Source: a bacterium (GTDB lineage Bacteria; Bacteroidota; Bacteroidia; Flavobacteriales; Schleiferiaceae). From it: 63,219 nucleotides of DNA. The stretch spans positions 1-63,219 of the forward strand of contig WGMI01000034.1 in the NCBI GenBank assembly GCA_016125155.1, in the 5' to 3' direction. The notes beneath the pieces were generated by a model. It was not told where the DNA came from. It saw nothing but the letters and a program-made list of their open reading frames with translations, and did not search any database. A program made the position numbers and the translations under genes. Below, piece after piece: positions 26,639 to 35,613 of the stretch (position 1 is its first letter; the number at the start of each line of letters is the position of its first letter).

Positions 26639-27475
26639 CTACAGCTTTTTCGTCCACACCAGTTCGGGTGTGTTCAGCCGGATCAAATAAACCCCACTCG
26701 AAGGAAGACCGATCTGATGCAAACCGGGGTTGAGGGTTCCCGTAGAAACCAATTTGCCCGACGGTTCCATGATCTCGAAGGTGCCGTTGATGGCCGGGTC
26801 GCGGAGTTCGAGGGTGACGACATTCCCCGAGCGGTTGAGCGACAGCGCGCGTTCGAAGTCTTCGACCAGAGACATGGTCTGTCCCGTCGAAATCGGGGCA
26901 TTGGGCGTCAGATTGATTGCGAAATCCTTGAGCACCACGGTATCCAGATCCGAACTCAGATCGAGCCGGGCCCAGCCATAGTGGGTGGCTCCATTGACGT
27001 CGAGACGGAGGCCTAAAAATCCATCCGTAGCCCCCCCTTCCCAGGGAAATCCAATCGGGGTACCCGCAAAACGCGCCCCCATGGGCAATTCGGCCTCAAA
27101 ATCGAGGGCGGAATTGACCGCTACGCCGGCATTGAGTTTCGCAGCCGCGTAGGTGCCTGAAGTGTAACCTGAATAGGCATAGGTCACTACATATTGACCC
27201 GCCGCGCCGCTGCCGCCATACAGGTCGATTGCGCTCACCACGGCCGCATCGATATTGATGCCATAACTCGTGGTCGCAAACAACTCGACCCCGAAATCTT
27301 CGGTTCCGTCTTGGTCGAGATCGAAGAACAAACCAAGGCCGTCTTTGACCGCCACAGAATCGGGCTGCACGTCGGTATACTGAATTTGTCCAAGGGCGGG
27401 CAAACCGCCCAAAAGACCCGTGGCGCCCAAGTAGCGCATCAAACGAACATCGCGATGGGTTGGAGGCGTAGGCAT
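26639..27475 (-). CDS. Secreted protein, paralogue of 25763-26593
   Basis: A 278-residue protein: N-terminal export signal ending LPALGQ, a DLDQDGTEDFGVELF calcium-like motif, GGATDGFLGLRLDVNGATHY-GWARLD (the motif shared with the upstream paralogue), and a C-terminal tail GVYLIRLNTPELVWTKKL typical of type IX secretion substrates. It ends with TAG, 45 bases from the stop of the convergent paralogue. The near-symmetric pair suggests an ancient inverted duplication. Function unknown. Confidence 0.8.
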   Translation of the reverse strand: MPTPPTHRDVRLMRYLGATGLLGGLPALGQIQYTDVQPDSVAVKDGLGLFFDLDQDGTEDFGVELFATTSYGINIDAAVVSAIDLYGGSGAAGQYVVTYAYSGYTSGTYAAAKLNAGVAVNSALDFEAELPMGARFAGTPIGFPWEGGATDGFLGLRLDVNGATHYGWARLDLSSDLDTVVLKDFAINLTPNAPISTGQTMSLVEDFERALSLNRSGNVVTLELRDPAINGTFEIMEPSGKLVSTGTLNPGLHQIGLPSSGVYLIRLNTPELVWTKKL

Positions 27476-27576
27476 ACAATAAGAGAATTAAATCGGATCT
27501 AAAGTACCGCGATTTGTTCGCAATGGGCCACGCACCCCCGGCCGAGATCGAAATAAATCGCCTTGCGAATAAGGCT

Positions 27577-27584
27577 TATTTTTG
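27577..27584 (+). promoter_or_regulatory. -7 promoter box of the aconitase gene
   Basis: TATTTTTG matches TAnnTTTG and ends 15 bases before the ATG at 27600. Confidence 0.5.
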
Positions 27585-27599
27585 CGCTCCCAATACCCT

Positions 27600-29861
27600 A
27601 TGACTATGGCTTTCGATCTTCCGATGATCCGCACCGTCTACGAGCGCATGCCCGAACGCATTCAAGCCGCCCGTCAACTCCTCGGCAGACCGCTCAGTCT
27701 CACGGAAAAGATTCTCTACAGCCATTTGTGGGAGGGCCAGCCTTCTCAAGCCTTTGAGCGCGGAAAGTCCTATGTCGACTTTGCGCCAGATCGCGTGGCC
27801 ATGCAGGATGCTACGGCCCAAATGGCCTTGCTCCAGTTTATGAGCGCAGGCCGCAAAAAAGTGGCCGTCCCTTCTACGGTGCATTGTGACCACTTGATTC
27901 AGGCCAAAGACGGAGCTTCCGCCGACCTCCGAAGCGCACTGGACAAGAGCTCGGAAGTATTCGATTTCCTCCAGAGCGTTTCCAACAAATACGGCATTGG
28001 GTTCTGGGAGCCCGGTGCGGGTATCATCCACCAGGTCGTGCTCGAGAACTATGCGTTTCCGGGTGGCATGATGATCGGCACCGACAGCCATACGGTCAAT
28101 GCTGGCGGTCTTGGTATGGTGGCCATCGGGGTAGGAGGAGCCGATGCGGTCGATGTGATGGCCGGCATGGCGTGGGAATTAAAATTTCCCAAACTCATCG
28201 GGGTCAAACTCACCGGCCGCCTCAGTGGTTGGACCTCGGCCAAAGACGTGATTTTGAAAGTAGCGGGCATCCTGACCGTCAAAGGGGGAACCGGGGCGAT
28301 TCTCGAGTATTTCGGTGACGGAGCCGAATCGCTCAGCTGCACGGGGAAGGGCACCATTTGCAATATGGGGGCTGAAATCGGCGCCACGACCTCAACCTTC
28401 GGATACGATGCCAAGATGGGCGATTATTTGCGGGGAACCGGAAGGGCAGAAGTGGCCGACCTGGCCGATGCCATCCGCGCACATTTGAATGCCGACCCCG
28501 AGGTCTATGCCGATCCGGCCCGCTATTTCGATCAGGTGATTGAAATCGATTTGAGCACTTTAGAACCGCACGTCAACGGTCCCTTTACCCCCGACCTCGC
28601 GACCCCGATTTCTCAATTTGCCGAGGCCGTACGCACCCAGGGCTGGCCCGAAACCCTGGAGGTGGGTTTGATTGGTTCGTGCACGAACTCGAGCTACGAA
28701 GACCTGACCCGCGCGGCTTCCGTGGCCCGTCAGGCCAAAGACAAAAAACTCAAAGTGCAGTCGGAATTCACCATTACCCCCGGTTCCGAGCAGGTTCGCT
28801 ACACGGCCGAGCGCGATGGGTTATTATCTGATTTCGACGCCATTGGGGGAGTGGTTTTGGCCAATGCCTGCGGTCCCTGCATCGGTCAGTGGGCCCGGCA
28901 TACCGACGACCCCAACCGCAAGAACTCGATCATTACCTCCTTCAACCGCAACTTTGCCAAGCGCAACGACGGCAACCCGAATACGCACTCTTTTGTAGCA
29001 TCTCCGGAAATCGTCACCGCCTTGGCCATTGCGGGTAAGTTGAGCTTCAATCCCCTCAAGGACAAGCTGATCAACGAAGAAGGACAAGAAGTTTTTCTCG
29101 ACGAACCCCGTGGCTTGGAGATGCCGCCCAAAGGCTTCGATGTCAAAGACCCTGGTTACCACGAGCCCGCGGCCGATGGATCGGCGGTTTCTGTGGTCAT
29201 TAAAGAAGATTCTGAGCGTCTCCAGAAACTGGATCCCTTCAAGCCTTGGAATGGGCAGAACTGGGAGGGTTTGTATTTGCTCATCAAGGCGCAGGGCAAG
29301 TGCACTACCGACCATATCTCTATGGCCGGTCCTTGGTTGCGGTTCCGCGGACACCTCGACAATATCTCGAACAACACCTTGACAGGGGCGGTCAATGCCT
29401 TCAACGGAAAAACCGACAGTGTCAAAAACCAACTCGACGGGGCCTACGGCGCGGTTCCGGCCACCCAACGGGCGTACAAAGCAGCGGGCATTGGCAGCGT
29501 CGTGGTGGGCGACCATAACTATGGCGAAGGCTCGTCGAGGGAACACGCAGCGATGCAACCGCGACACCTGGGGGTATTGGCGGTTTTGGTCAAGAGCTTT
29601 GCGCGGATTCACGAAACGAATCTGAAAAAGCAAGGCATGTTGGCCATCACTTTTGCCTATGAAGCCGACTACGACAAAATTCGAGAAGACGATCGGTTCG
29701 ATTTTCTCGATTTGACCGAAATGGCCCCCGAACGCCCGCTCAAACTGCGTTTGCGCCACAGCGACGGCAGCTCCGACGAGATTTCGGTGCTTCACAGCTA
29801 CAATGCTCAGCAAATCGAATGGTTCAAGGCGGGTTCTGCCTTGAATCTGATGAAGGACTGA
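27600..29861 (+). CDS. Aconitate hydratase
   Basis: A 753-residue aconitase of the mitochondrial/AcnA-like architecture, catalysing citrate to isocitrate in the TCA cycle. The [4Fe-4S] cluster cysteines appear in [12 protein letters not shown] and [30 protein letters not shown] and [20 protein letters not shown] are the substrate and swivel-domain signatures. Length fits the family. A second ATG at 27606 (MAFDLPM) is equally possible. It is monocistronic with its own -7 box; the 3' end overlaps the convergent HTH gene by 38 bases. Confidence 0.95.
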   Translation: MTMAFDLPMIRTVYERMPERIQAARQLLGRPLSLTEKILYSHLWEGQPSQAFERGKSYVDFAPDRVAMQDATAQMALLQFMSAGRKKVAVPSTVHCDHLIQAKDGASADLRSALDKSSEVFDFLQSVSNKYGIGFWEPGAGIIHQVVLENYAFPGGMMIGTDSHTVNAGGLGMVAIGVGGADAVDVMAGMAWELKFPKLIGVKLTGRLSGWTSAKDVILKVAGILTVKGGTGAILEYFGDGAESLSCTGKGTICNMGAEIGATTSTFGYDAKMGDYLRGTGRAEVADLADAIRAHLNADPEVYADPARYFDQVIEIDLSTLEPHVNGPFTPDLATPISQFAEAVRTQGWPETLEVGLIGSCTNSSYEDLTRAASVARQAKDKKLKVQSEFTITPGSEQVRYTAERDGLLSDFDAIGGVVLANACGPCIGQWARHTDDPNRKNSIITSFNRNFAKRNDGNPNTHSFVASPEIVTALAIAGKLSFNPLKDKLINEEGQEVFLDEPRGLEMPPKGFDVKDPGYHEPAADGSAVSVVIKEDSERLQKLDPFKPWNGQNWEGLYLLIKAQGKCTTDHISMAGPWLRFRGHLDNISNNTLTGAVNAFNGKTDSVKNQLDGAYGAVPATQRAYKAAGIGSVVVGDHNYGEGSSREHAAMQPRHLGVLAVLVKSFARIHETNLKKQGMLAITFAYEADYDKIREDDRFDFLDLTEMAPERPLKLRLRHSDGSSDEISVLHSYNAQQIEWFKAGSALNLMKD

Positions 29862-30081
29862 CCGGGACCTGATCTCGCGGCACTACGGCTTCGACCTCAG
29901 GATGGTCGAGGGCGCGCAAGAGTTTGAAGGCTTCGTCGATTTCGAGCCCGCTTTCGCCTTTGATTTTGCGGTAGGCGGCGCTGCGACCGACGCACAAAAT
30001 GCGGCCGACCCAAGGTGCCAGCGCTTCTTGGCCCCGCTCTTCTCGGATCCGTTCAAAAAGCCAGCATTGGACCGGTCGCAT
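29824..30081 (-). CDS. Short HTH protein, possible domain remnant
   Basis: 85 residues from the ATG at 30081. The central region ([20 protein letters not shown], then [11 protein letters not shown]) matches the HTH pattern of the 324-residue regulator at 2017 (SAYRRMRGETALTYEEAGKL), but nothing follows except a short Pro/Ser-rich tail. It lacks the large second domain. It may be a real small DNA-binding protein or a truncated copy. Its 3' end overlaps aconitase by 38 bases. Confidence 0.5.
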   Translation of the reverse strand: MRPVQCWLFERIREERGQEALAPWVGRILCVGRSAAYRKIKGESGLEIDEAFKLLRALDHPEVEAVVPRDQVPVSPSSDSRQNPP

Positions 30082-30165
30082 AGCCCCAAAATTGGACAAA
30101 ACCTTCGGGTGGGCTAGGCCGCCCTTGGGTTTTTAATCCACAATAGAGTGCGCTAAACGCAGTCC

Positions 30166-32184
30166 TTATCCGGGCAACAAAAGCTCGAAACGGCAGCCGA
30201 AACCCGCAGTGCTCTGTACCGTGAATCGGCCATTGATCGCCTCGATCAGCTCCTTGCACAGCGTGAGTCCCAGACCGGGCATGCGCCCATCGCGAAAGTG
30301 AAAGCCCGGTCCGCTTTCCCTCGATTCCAGTGATTCGAGGACGCTGGTGGGTAGTCCAGGCCCATTGTCCTCCACCACCAGGGTCAGCCCTACTCCGGAT
30401 CGCGAGCCCGACACAATAACCGAAGAACCTTCTGGGCAATACTTCACGGCATTCGCCACCAGATTGCGCAACACGGTTTCGATCACATTTCGGTCTACCA
30501 GAGCCTCCCAATCGGGGTCGATGTGCCGGTTCAATTGCATGGAACGCGATTTGACCAAAGGGTCGTACAGCCCCGCAACCCGTTCGACGATGGGCAAGAT
30601 CGGTTGCCGAAACACGGTCAGGATAGACCCCTTTTGCAGGTCCTTGGCCCAGCTCAGCAAGTTCTCAAGCAGGTTGAGATTCTCGAGCAAGCCTTGGCGG
30701 AGCAACTGAACCACCTCTTCGTTTTCCTCTGTCCAAATATCCCGGTCGGAGGGCAAATAAGTCAACAATCGAATGCTGCTGGTCAGGGGCCCCCGCAAGT
30801 CGTGACCGATGATTTGCACAATGCGGTCTTTTTCTTCGTTTAGTTGGGTCAGATTGCGCTGGTTTTCTTGAAGCGCCAACTGGCTTTGGAGCAGCTGGGC
30901 TTGTTTTTGACGGTACCGGACGAGCTGAAACGCCATGGTACCCACCAACAAAAGCAACAAAGCGCCCGCCATCTGATAACCTACGGCTTCTTTGCTCTTG
31001 CGCGTTAGGCGCTCTTGGGCATAATTTTTCTCGAGCCTTTGCAGGGCCTCGTTTCGGCTTTTTCGCACCTGTTTTAAGGTTTGCTCAAAGAAGCGGCCTT
31101 TCAAATCGCGGTGGAGTTCGAGCAGGCGTTCTGCGGCTTCTTTGGAGCGAACGGCATAGTACAGCGCTCTGGAATCTTCGCCCTTCTGTTCGTGGATTCG
31201 AAACAAGGTTTCATACAATTGATGAAAGGCCCAGGGGTCTTTTTCGAGCTGCGTTTTTTGAATCAACAAGCCCAGCGCGGTCTCTGCATCTACTTGCGCA
31301 TCCTTCAACTTTCCCTTTCGACGCAATCCTTCCGCCCGAGTTGAGAGGGCCACGGCCTTGAACGCGTCGTCGGGGAGGAGGGCCGCAGCGTTGAGCGCCG
31401 CCTCGAGCGCGGTTTCGAGCAAGCGGAGATCGCCTATGTTCAGTGCGTGCTTGGCCCGGACGTAGTAGAGTTTGGCCACCGTAGCGGAATCGCCCATGGC
31501 CTTGCTGAGCTGAAGCCCCTGTTCGACCGATTCCGAAAAGCGGAGGTCGCCCTGTTCCATTTGACACAAGGCCCGGTCGAGGAGCAGTCCCGCCTGATCT
31601 ATGGGTCTGGTTTCACGAACCATAATGCGGTAGGCCACCATAAGGTGTTGAAGCGCCAGGTCAAAACTCTTGTCCTCGTAGAGAATCTTTCCGATTTCTT
31701 GGGCGCTGAGGGCATAATAGAGCGCATTTCGGTTGGAGTCCAACATACCGATGCTCTGTTGGAGCGTATTCAAGGCGGTGTCCAGCCAACCCATATCGCC
31801 GAGGGCAACGCCCATGTTTCTCAGTGCGTCTGCTTTATGCGCGGTATCTCCAGCACTTTCGAACCAGCCGATCGAGGTTTGGAAGGCACCCAAGGCGTAC
31901 TGTGATTGGTCGCTCAAAGAGTATAGAATGCCCAAATTGTTGTAGGCCAAACCTTTTTGACTTGGGCCCGCCGAGGCAGCGGCTTCGATCCACGCCAGGC
32001 CCACCTCGAGGGCCAATTCGGGCTGGCGATCGATCAAGGACCTCGATTGCGTCCGGTACCATTCGTACCGCTGTTCTTCGTCCTCAATCTGCTCAAGACG
32101 CGTGGTTAAGCTGTCTGGCAGGGCCATCAGCGAACAAGGGCCCAAGCACAACAACAGCAATCCACACAAATAGAGAATCTTCAC
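30166..32184 (-). CDS. TPR-containing sensor histidine kinase
   Basis: A 672-residue membrane kinase. The signal-like start VKILYLCGLLLLCLGPC begins with GTG at 32184, followed by periplasmic TPR-type helices (~30-330; GLAYNNLGILYSLSDQSQYA), a coiled coil and a transmembrane helix (~403-425). Then come the H box with phospho-accepting His461 (IGHDLRGPLTSS), N box (NLVANAVKYCPEG), G1 (VEDNGPGLP) and G2 (GLGLTLCKELI). It would phosphorylate a response regulator, none of which is adjacent. A large upstream frame overlapping the MFS gene is antisense noise. It is divergent from the MFS gene with 42 bases between the starts. Confidence 0.88.
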   Translation of the reverse strand: MKILYLCGLLLLCLGPCSLMALPDSLTTRLEQIEDEEQRYEWYRTQSRSLIDRQPELALEVGLAWIEAAASAGPSQKGLAYNNLGILYSLSDQSQYALGAFQTSIGWFESAGDTAHKADALRNMGVALGDMGWLDTALNTLQQSIGMLDSNRNALYYALSAQEIGKILYEDKSFDLALQHLMVAYRIMVRETRPIDQAGLLLDRALCQMEQGDLRFSESVEQGLQLSKAMGDSATVAKLYYVRAKHALNIGDLRLLETALEAALNAAALLPDDAFKAVALSTRAEGLRRKGKLKDAQVDAETALGLLIQKTQLEKDPWAFHQLYETLFRIHEQKGEDSRALYYAVRSKEAAERLLELHRDLKGRFFEQTLKQVRKSRNEALQRLEKNYAQERLTRKSKEAVGYQMAGALLLLLVGTMAFQLVRYRQKQAQLLQSQLALQENQRNLTQLNEEKDRIVQIIGHDLRGPLTSSIRLLTYLPSDRDIWTEENEEVVQLLRQGLLENLNLLENLLSWAKDLQKGSILTVFRQPILPIVERVAGLYDPLVKSRSMQLNRHIDPDWEALVDRNVIETVLRNLVANAVKYCPEGSSVIVSGSRSGVGLTLVVEDNGPGLPTSVLESLESRESGPGFHFRDGRMPGLGLTLCKELIEAINGRFTVQSTAGFGCRFELLLPG

Positions 32185-32226
32185 GCAGGCTAAAATACAG
32201 ACGCGCTCCGGGACTATTTTGGTCGG

Positions 32227-33513
32227 GTGAAACGCGAACAAAAGGCTTGGGCCCTCTACGATTGGGCGAACTCGGTATATTCTCTGGTTATTTCTACAGC
32301 GGTTTTTCCGCTGTATTACGACCAAGTAGTTCAATCCCGAATTCCGTTGGGTTCGTGGAATCTCGAGCCCACGGCGGCCTATTCGTATGTGCTCATGGCT
32401 TCTTTTCTGACCGTAGCTTTCCTTTCGCCATTGCTGAGCGGCATGGCCGATCAAAATGGAACCGCGTTGCGCTTTCTCCGATTTTTTATGACCCTCGGAG
32501 CCCTTGCCTGCATGGGGTTGTTCTTCTTTGGAGAGGGAAATGCCTGGTACGGACTGGCAGTGAGCTATTTGGCCAGTGTTTCTTTTTGGTCGAGCATCGT
32601 GTTCTACAATTCGTTTTTGCCTGCTGTGGCCGAAGTGCACGAACAAGATGCGGTCAGCGCCCGGGGTTATTCGATGGGCTACATCGGGTCGTCCATTTTG
32701 CTGATGGGCTGTTTGGCCTTGATCCTGACCGCCGGCGACGGCTGGGCGAGGGCCTTTAAGATTTCGTTCGTTTTGACGGGTTTTTGGTGGCTGATATTTG
32801 GATGGCTGAGCCTGAGCCGCTTTCCCAAACCCAAAGCCCTCGACCTCAGATTGGGCGATGTGCAAGGGGGCTATCGGGTTTTGGTCCACACCGCCCGCGC
32901 AGTGTGGGAACGCCCGGTACAAAAACAATTTCTGCTCGCCTTTGCCTTTTTCAGCGTAGGGGTTCAGACCATCATCCTCATCGCTTCGCTCTACGGCTCG
33001 AGCGAACTGCATATCTCGAGCGAAATGCTGATTGGAACGATTCTGGCCATTCAATTTTTCGGCATTGCCGGAGCCTGGTTGTTCCGGGTATTTTCGGAGC
33101 GTTGGGGCAATATCCCTGCTCTTTCTTTGGCCTTGGTGGTCTGGATGTTGGTTTGCGGCGGGGCCTATATCCTCAGACCCGAAGACGCGCACGTGGCAGT
33201 GAAGTTCTTCGGTCTCGGCGCACTCGTAGGTTTGGTCATGGGGGGGACGCAATCGCTGTCGCGCAGCAGTTTTAGCAAGTTGCTTGGCTCTGGAGAGGGC
33301 CCCGCTACGTACTTCAGTCTGATGGACGTCATCGAGAAACTCTCTATTGTTGCAGGGACCCTGCTCACGGCCTATCTGGCCCAAAAAACGGGAGGCATGC
33401 GGTTGGGGGCCTTGGGTTTGGCGGTGTTTTTTGCCCTGGGGATCGGCTTGCTGTGGCCTTTGCGCAAAGCCTACAAGGCCCTTACGGCTCCAGAGCTCCC
33501 TGATCGAGCCTGA
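32227..33513 (+). CDS. MFS transporter of the UMF1/Atg22-like type
   Basis: A 428-residue polytopic membrane protein with about 12 predicted helices and the characteristic N-terminal ALYDWANSVYSLVISTAVFP of UMF1-family (Atg22-like) transporters. It starts with GTG at 32227. Substrate unknown; related proteins are thought to export amino acids or peptides. The gene is divergent from the histidine kinase and its 3' end overlaps the convergent 33482-33868 gene by 32 bases. Confidence 0.85.
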   Translation: MKREQKAWALYDWANSVYSLVISTAVFPLYYDQVVQSRIPLGSWNLEPTAAYSYVLMASFLTVAFLSPLLSGMADQNGTALRFLRFFMTLGALACMGLFFFGEGNAWYGLAVSYLASVSFWSSIVFYNSFLPAVAEVHEQDAVSARGYSMGYIGSSILLMGCLALILTAGDGWARAFKISFVLTGFWWLIFGWLSLSRFPKPKALDLRLGDVQGGYRVLVHTARAVWERPVQKQFLLAFAFFSVGVQTIILIASLYGSSELHISSEMLIGTILAIQFFGIAGAWLFRVFSERWGNIPALSLALVVWMLVCGGAYILRPEDAHVAVKFFGLGALVGLVMGGTQSLSRSSFSKLLGSGEGPATYFSLMDVIEKLSIVAGTLLTAYLAQKTGGMRLGALGLAVFFALGIGLLWPLRKAYKALTAPELPDRA

Positions 33514-33868
33514 GTTGCCCAAACAATTCGTCAAAGGCTACCACCCGGGCTTTTACCGAGATGGTACTCCCTTCTTCCACAGGGGCTGCAGCGGGTTCCA
33601 GCCATTCGACGTAGGCAAAGTTGTCCAAAACCACGTGGTCTGTGGCGCTTTCAGTGACTTGCCCATTGAGCACCATCACTTGATCCAGATAGTGTTCCAG
33701 ACGGGGGGGATCGCCGATGAGTTCCCCCTTTAACGCGGCAATGTCCAACGCAAAGCGGGCTTGTTCCGTTTGCACATTGCGGTGGGGCTTGTTCCACATG
33801 TACACGGCAGTGGCCACTGCGGCCAAGGCCAAAAAGGCAAAGAAAAAGAAGAGGTTCCTGCGGTTCAC
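33482..33868 (-). CDS. Membrane-anchored OB-fold protein (tRNA_anti-like)
   Basis: A 128-residue protein with an N-terminal membrane helix (LFFFFAFLALAAVATAVYMW) and a beta-rich domain (VMVLNGQVTESATDHVVLDN; GSTISVKARVVAFDELFGQL) resembling the OB-fold tRNA_anti-like proteins common in Bacteroidota. It is probably periplasmic-facing. No function known. 72 bases separate it from the divergent lipoprotein operon. Confidence 0.7.
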   Translation of the reverse strand: MNRRNLFFFFAFLALAAVATAVYMWNKPHRNVQTEQARFALDIAALKGELIGDPPRLEHYLDQVMVLNGQVTESATDHVVLDNFAYVEWLEPAAAPVEEGSTISVKARVVAFDELFGQLRLDQGALEP

Positions 33869-33940
33869 GGCATCATGTTTGTTCCTGCAATGTCGAAAAT
33901 TTCGCGTTGCACCCCTATCTTCGGTTGGTTATTCCCTGTT

Positions 33941-34624
33941 ATGAGACTTCTTCGATCGGTTCTACTCTTAGCCGCCTTGCTTGTCCTTGGGGCGTGCGTG
34001 CACGAACCCTTCGCGGGAACGCCGGGCCAACCTGAGCCACCCACCCGGGAGTGCGATCCGGATACCGTCTATTTCAATCAGGAGTTGTTGCCTTTGTTCC
34101 GCGGTCAGTGCGGCTCCTCCGGCTGTCACGATGCGGCTGCGGCCAGCGATGGGGTACGCATGGACACCTACGCCAACATCGTCAACACTGCCGATGTCGA
34201 TCCGTTCGATCCCAATGGATCCAAGCTGTATCAGGTGTTGACCGATTCTGATCCCGACAAGCGCATGCCGCCGCCCCCTGCTTCTGCTTGGGATCCGGAT
34301 TTGATCGAACGCGTTCGGTTGTGGATTCTGCAAGGAGCGCGCGAGACCGATTGCGCGGGCTGCGATTCGACCGAGGTTTCGTATGCCCAGGATTTGGATC
34401 CGCTCTTTGCATCGGCCTGCCGTTCTTGCCACAGCGGGGCCTTTCCCCCCAATGGCGTTTCCATTCAGAATTACGACGATGTGGCAACGCTGGTCGCCGA
34501 TGGCCGCCTGCTGGGCGTTTTGAAGGGAACGGGCTATGCGGCCATGCCCCCTGGCGGTCCTTTGGACGACTGTCGAATAACCCAAATTGAAGCATGGATA
34601 CTGCAGGGAGCCCCCAACGACTAA
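33941..34624 (+). CDS. Lipoprotein with two cytochrome-c-like heme motifs
   Basis: A 227-residue lipoprotein (signal VLLLAALLVLGAC, lipobox LGAC). It has two heme-type motifs: CGSSGCHDA (CX4CH) and CRSCH (CX2CH), each followed by MPP segments (RMPPPPAS and AMPPGGPLDD) that could give the distal Met ligand. It resembles Bacteroidota cytochrome-c-domain lipoproteins. First gene of a four-gene operon with a second such lipoprotein, a YceI-family protein and a DUF5777 barrel. A TATCTTCG near-consensus -7 box lies ~17 bases before the ATG. Electron-transfer function is inferred; heme attachment is not proven. Confidence 0.8.
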   Translation: MRLLRSVLLLAALLVLGACVHEPFAGTPGQPEPPTRECDPDTVYFNQELLPLFRGQCGSSGCHDAAAASDGVRMDTYANIVNTADVDPFDPNGSKLYQVLTDSDPDKRMPPPPASAWDPDLIERVRLWILQGARETDCAGCDSTEVSYAQDLDPLFASACRSCHSGAFPPNGVSIQNYDDVATLVADGRLLGVLKGTGYAAMPPGGPLDDCRITQIEAWILQGAPND

Positions 34625-35013
34625 GAAGCCCTTTTGGCAGCAAATTCCTGGTATTCTGGGTTTTTATAGGATTAGTCGCTTCCCAAGGTTGCTATTACGA
34701 CAACTACGAAGACCTCTACGAAGACATCGGAGGGAGTTGTGATACCACTTCGCTTTCGTACGGGGCCGAAATCGCGCCTCTGCTCGGAACCCAATGCGGT
34801 ACATCGGGCTGCCACGATGCGCAAACCCAACAGAGCGGTCTCGATTTGACCACCTACGGCGACGCTTCAGCCATTGCGCTCGATGGCCGATTGATGGGCC
34901 GGGTGTCGCTGCCAACGGGTTCTGGAGGTGCCATGCCCCCTTCGGGACAGCTCGATCCTTGTTCGTTAGACCACCTTCGCCAATGGGTTGCCTTGGGCGC
35001 CCCCAACAATTAA
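34594..35013 (+). CDS. Second cytochrome-c-like lipoprotein
   Basis: A 139-residue lipoprotein (signal ending GLVASQGC). It has one heme-type motif CGTSGCHDA (CX4CH) and a downstream AMPPSGQLDPC segment, aligning with the C-terminal half of the preceding lipoprotein. It overlaps the previous gene by 31 bases, and no better start was seen. Probably a partner of that lipoprotein in an envelope redox system. Confidence 0.75.
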   Translation: MDTAGSPQRLRSPFGSKFLVFWVFIGLVASQGCYYDNYEDLYEDIGGSCDTTSLSYGAEIAPLLGTQCGTSGCHDAQTQQSGLDLTTYGDASAIALDGRLMGRVSLPTGSGGAMPPSGQLDPCSLDHLRQWVALGAPNN

Positions 35014-35025
35014 GCTTTCCACACC

Positions 35026-35613
35026 ATGAATCTGTTCCGCACCTTGCTCGTCTCTGCCCTGTTCGCAACCCCAGCGCTCTACGCCCAACTGCCTTCCATA
35101 GGCTCGGTCAAACCTTCGGCCATGGCCGAAAAGTGGCAGACCCGAACCGCCTATGTTCGATTTTTCTCTACGACACCTGTAGAAGACATTGAAGCTGTCA
35201 ACAATCAGGTATCGAGCATTTTAGATCCATTGAAGGGGGAGTTCGCCTTTCAAGTGCCCATCAAGGGATTTGTGTTCGAAAAGGCCCTGATGCAAGAGCA
35301 CTTTAACGAAAATTACCTCGAATCGGGCAAACACCCCAATGCTTCGTTTACCGGCAAAATCGTCGATTTCGATCCGGGCAAGCTCACCGGTACAGGCAAG
35401 GTCAAGCTGGTCTTGCGCGGCAAAATGACCATCCACGGTCAGGAAAAAGAAATGGACATTCCGGTCGAACTCACTCCCAAGGCGGGCAAAGGCATGATTG
35501 AAGCCAAATTCAAAGTGGTGCCGGAAGATTTTGGCATCAAGATTCCCTCGGCTGTGCGCAATAAGATCGCCAAGGACATCGAAGTTAGCGTCAAAGCCGA
35601 CTACGCCGGATGA
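35026..35613 (+). CDS. YceI-family periplasmic protein
   Basis: A 195-residue exported lipocalin-like protein: signal LFRTLLVSALFATPALYAQ, then RTAYVRFFSTTPVEDIEAVN (N-terminal YceI motif), FTGKIVDFDPGKLTGTGKVK and FKVVPEDFGIKIPSAVRNKI (the late strands). YceI proteins bind isoprenoid or amphiphilic ligands in the periplasm; the ligand here is unknown. It lies in the cytochrome-lipoprotein operon, and its stop overlaps the DUF5777 start as ATGA. Confidence 0.88.
   Translation: MNLFRTLLVSALFATPALYAQLPSIGSVKPSAMAEKWQTRTAYVRFFSTTPVEDIEAVNNQVSSILDPLKGEFAFQVPIKGFVFEKALMQEHFNENYLESGKHPNASFTGKIVDFDPGKLTGTGKVKLVLRGKMTIHGQEKEMDIPVELTPKAGKGMIEAKFKVVPEDFGIKIPSAVRNKIAKDIEVSVKADYAG

Noticed and set aside
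30166..33534. Histidine kinase extended to 1122 residues
   Set aside because: The extension overlaps the whole MFS gene in antisense and has no domain; the GTG with a signal peptide at 32184 is the sensible start.
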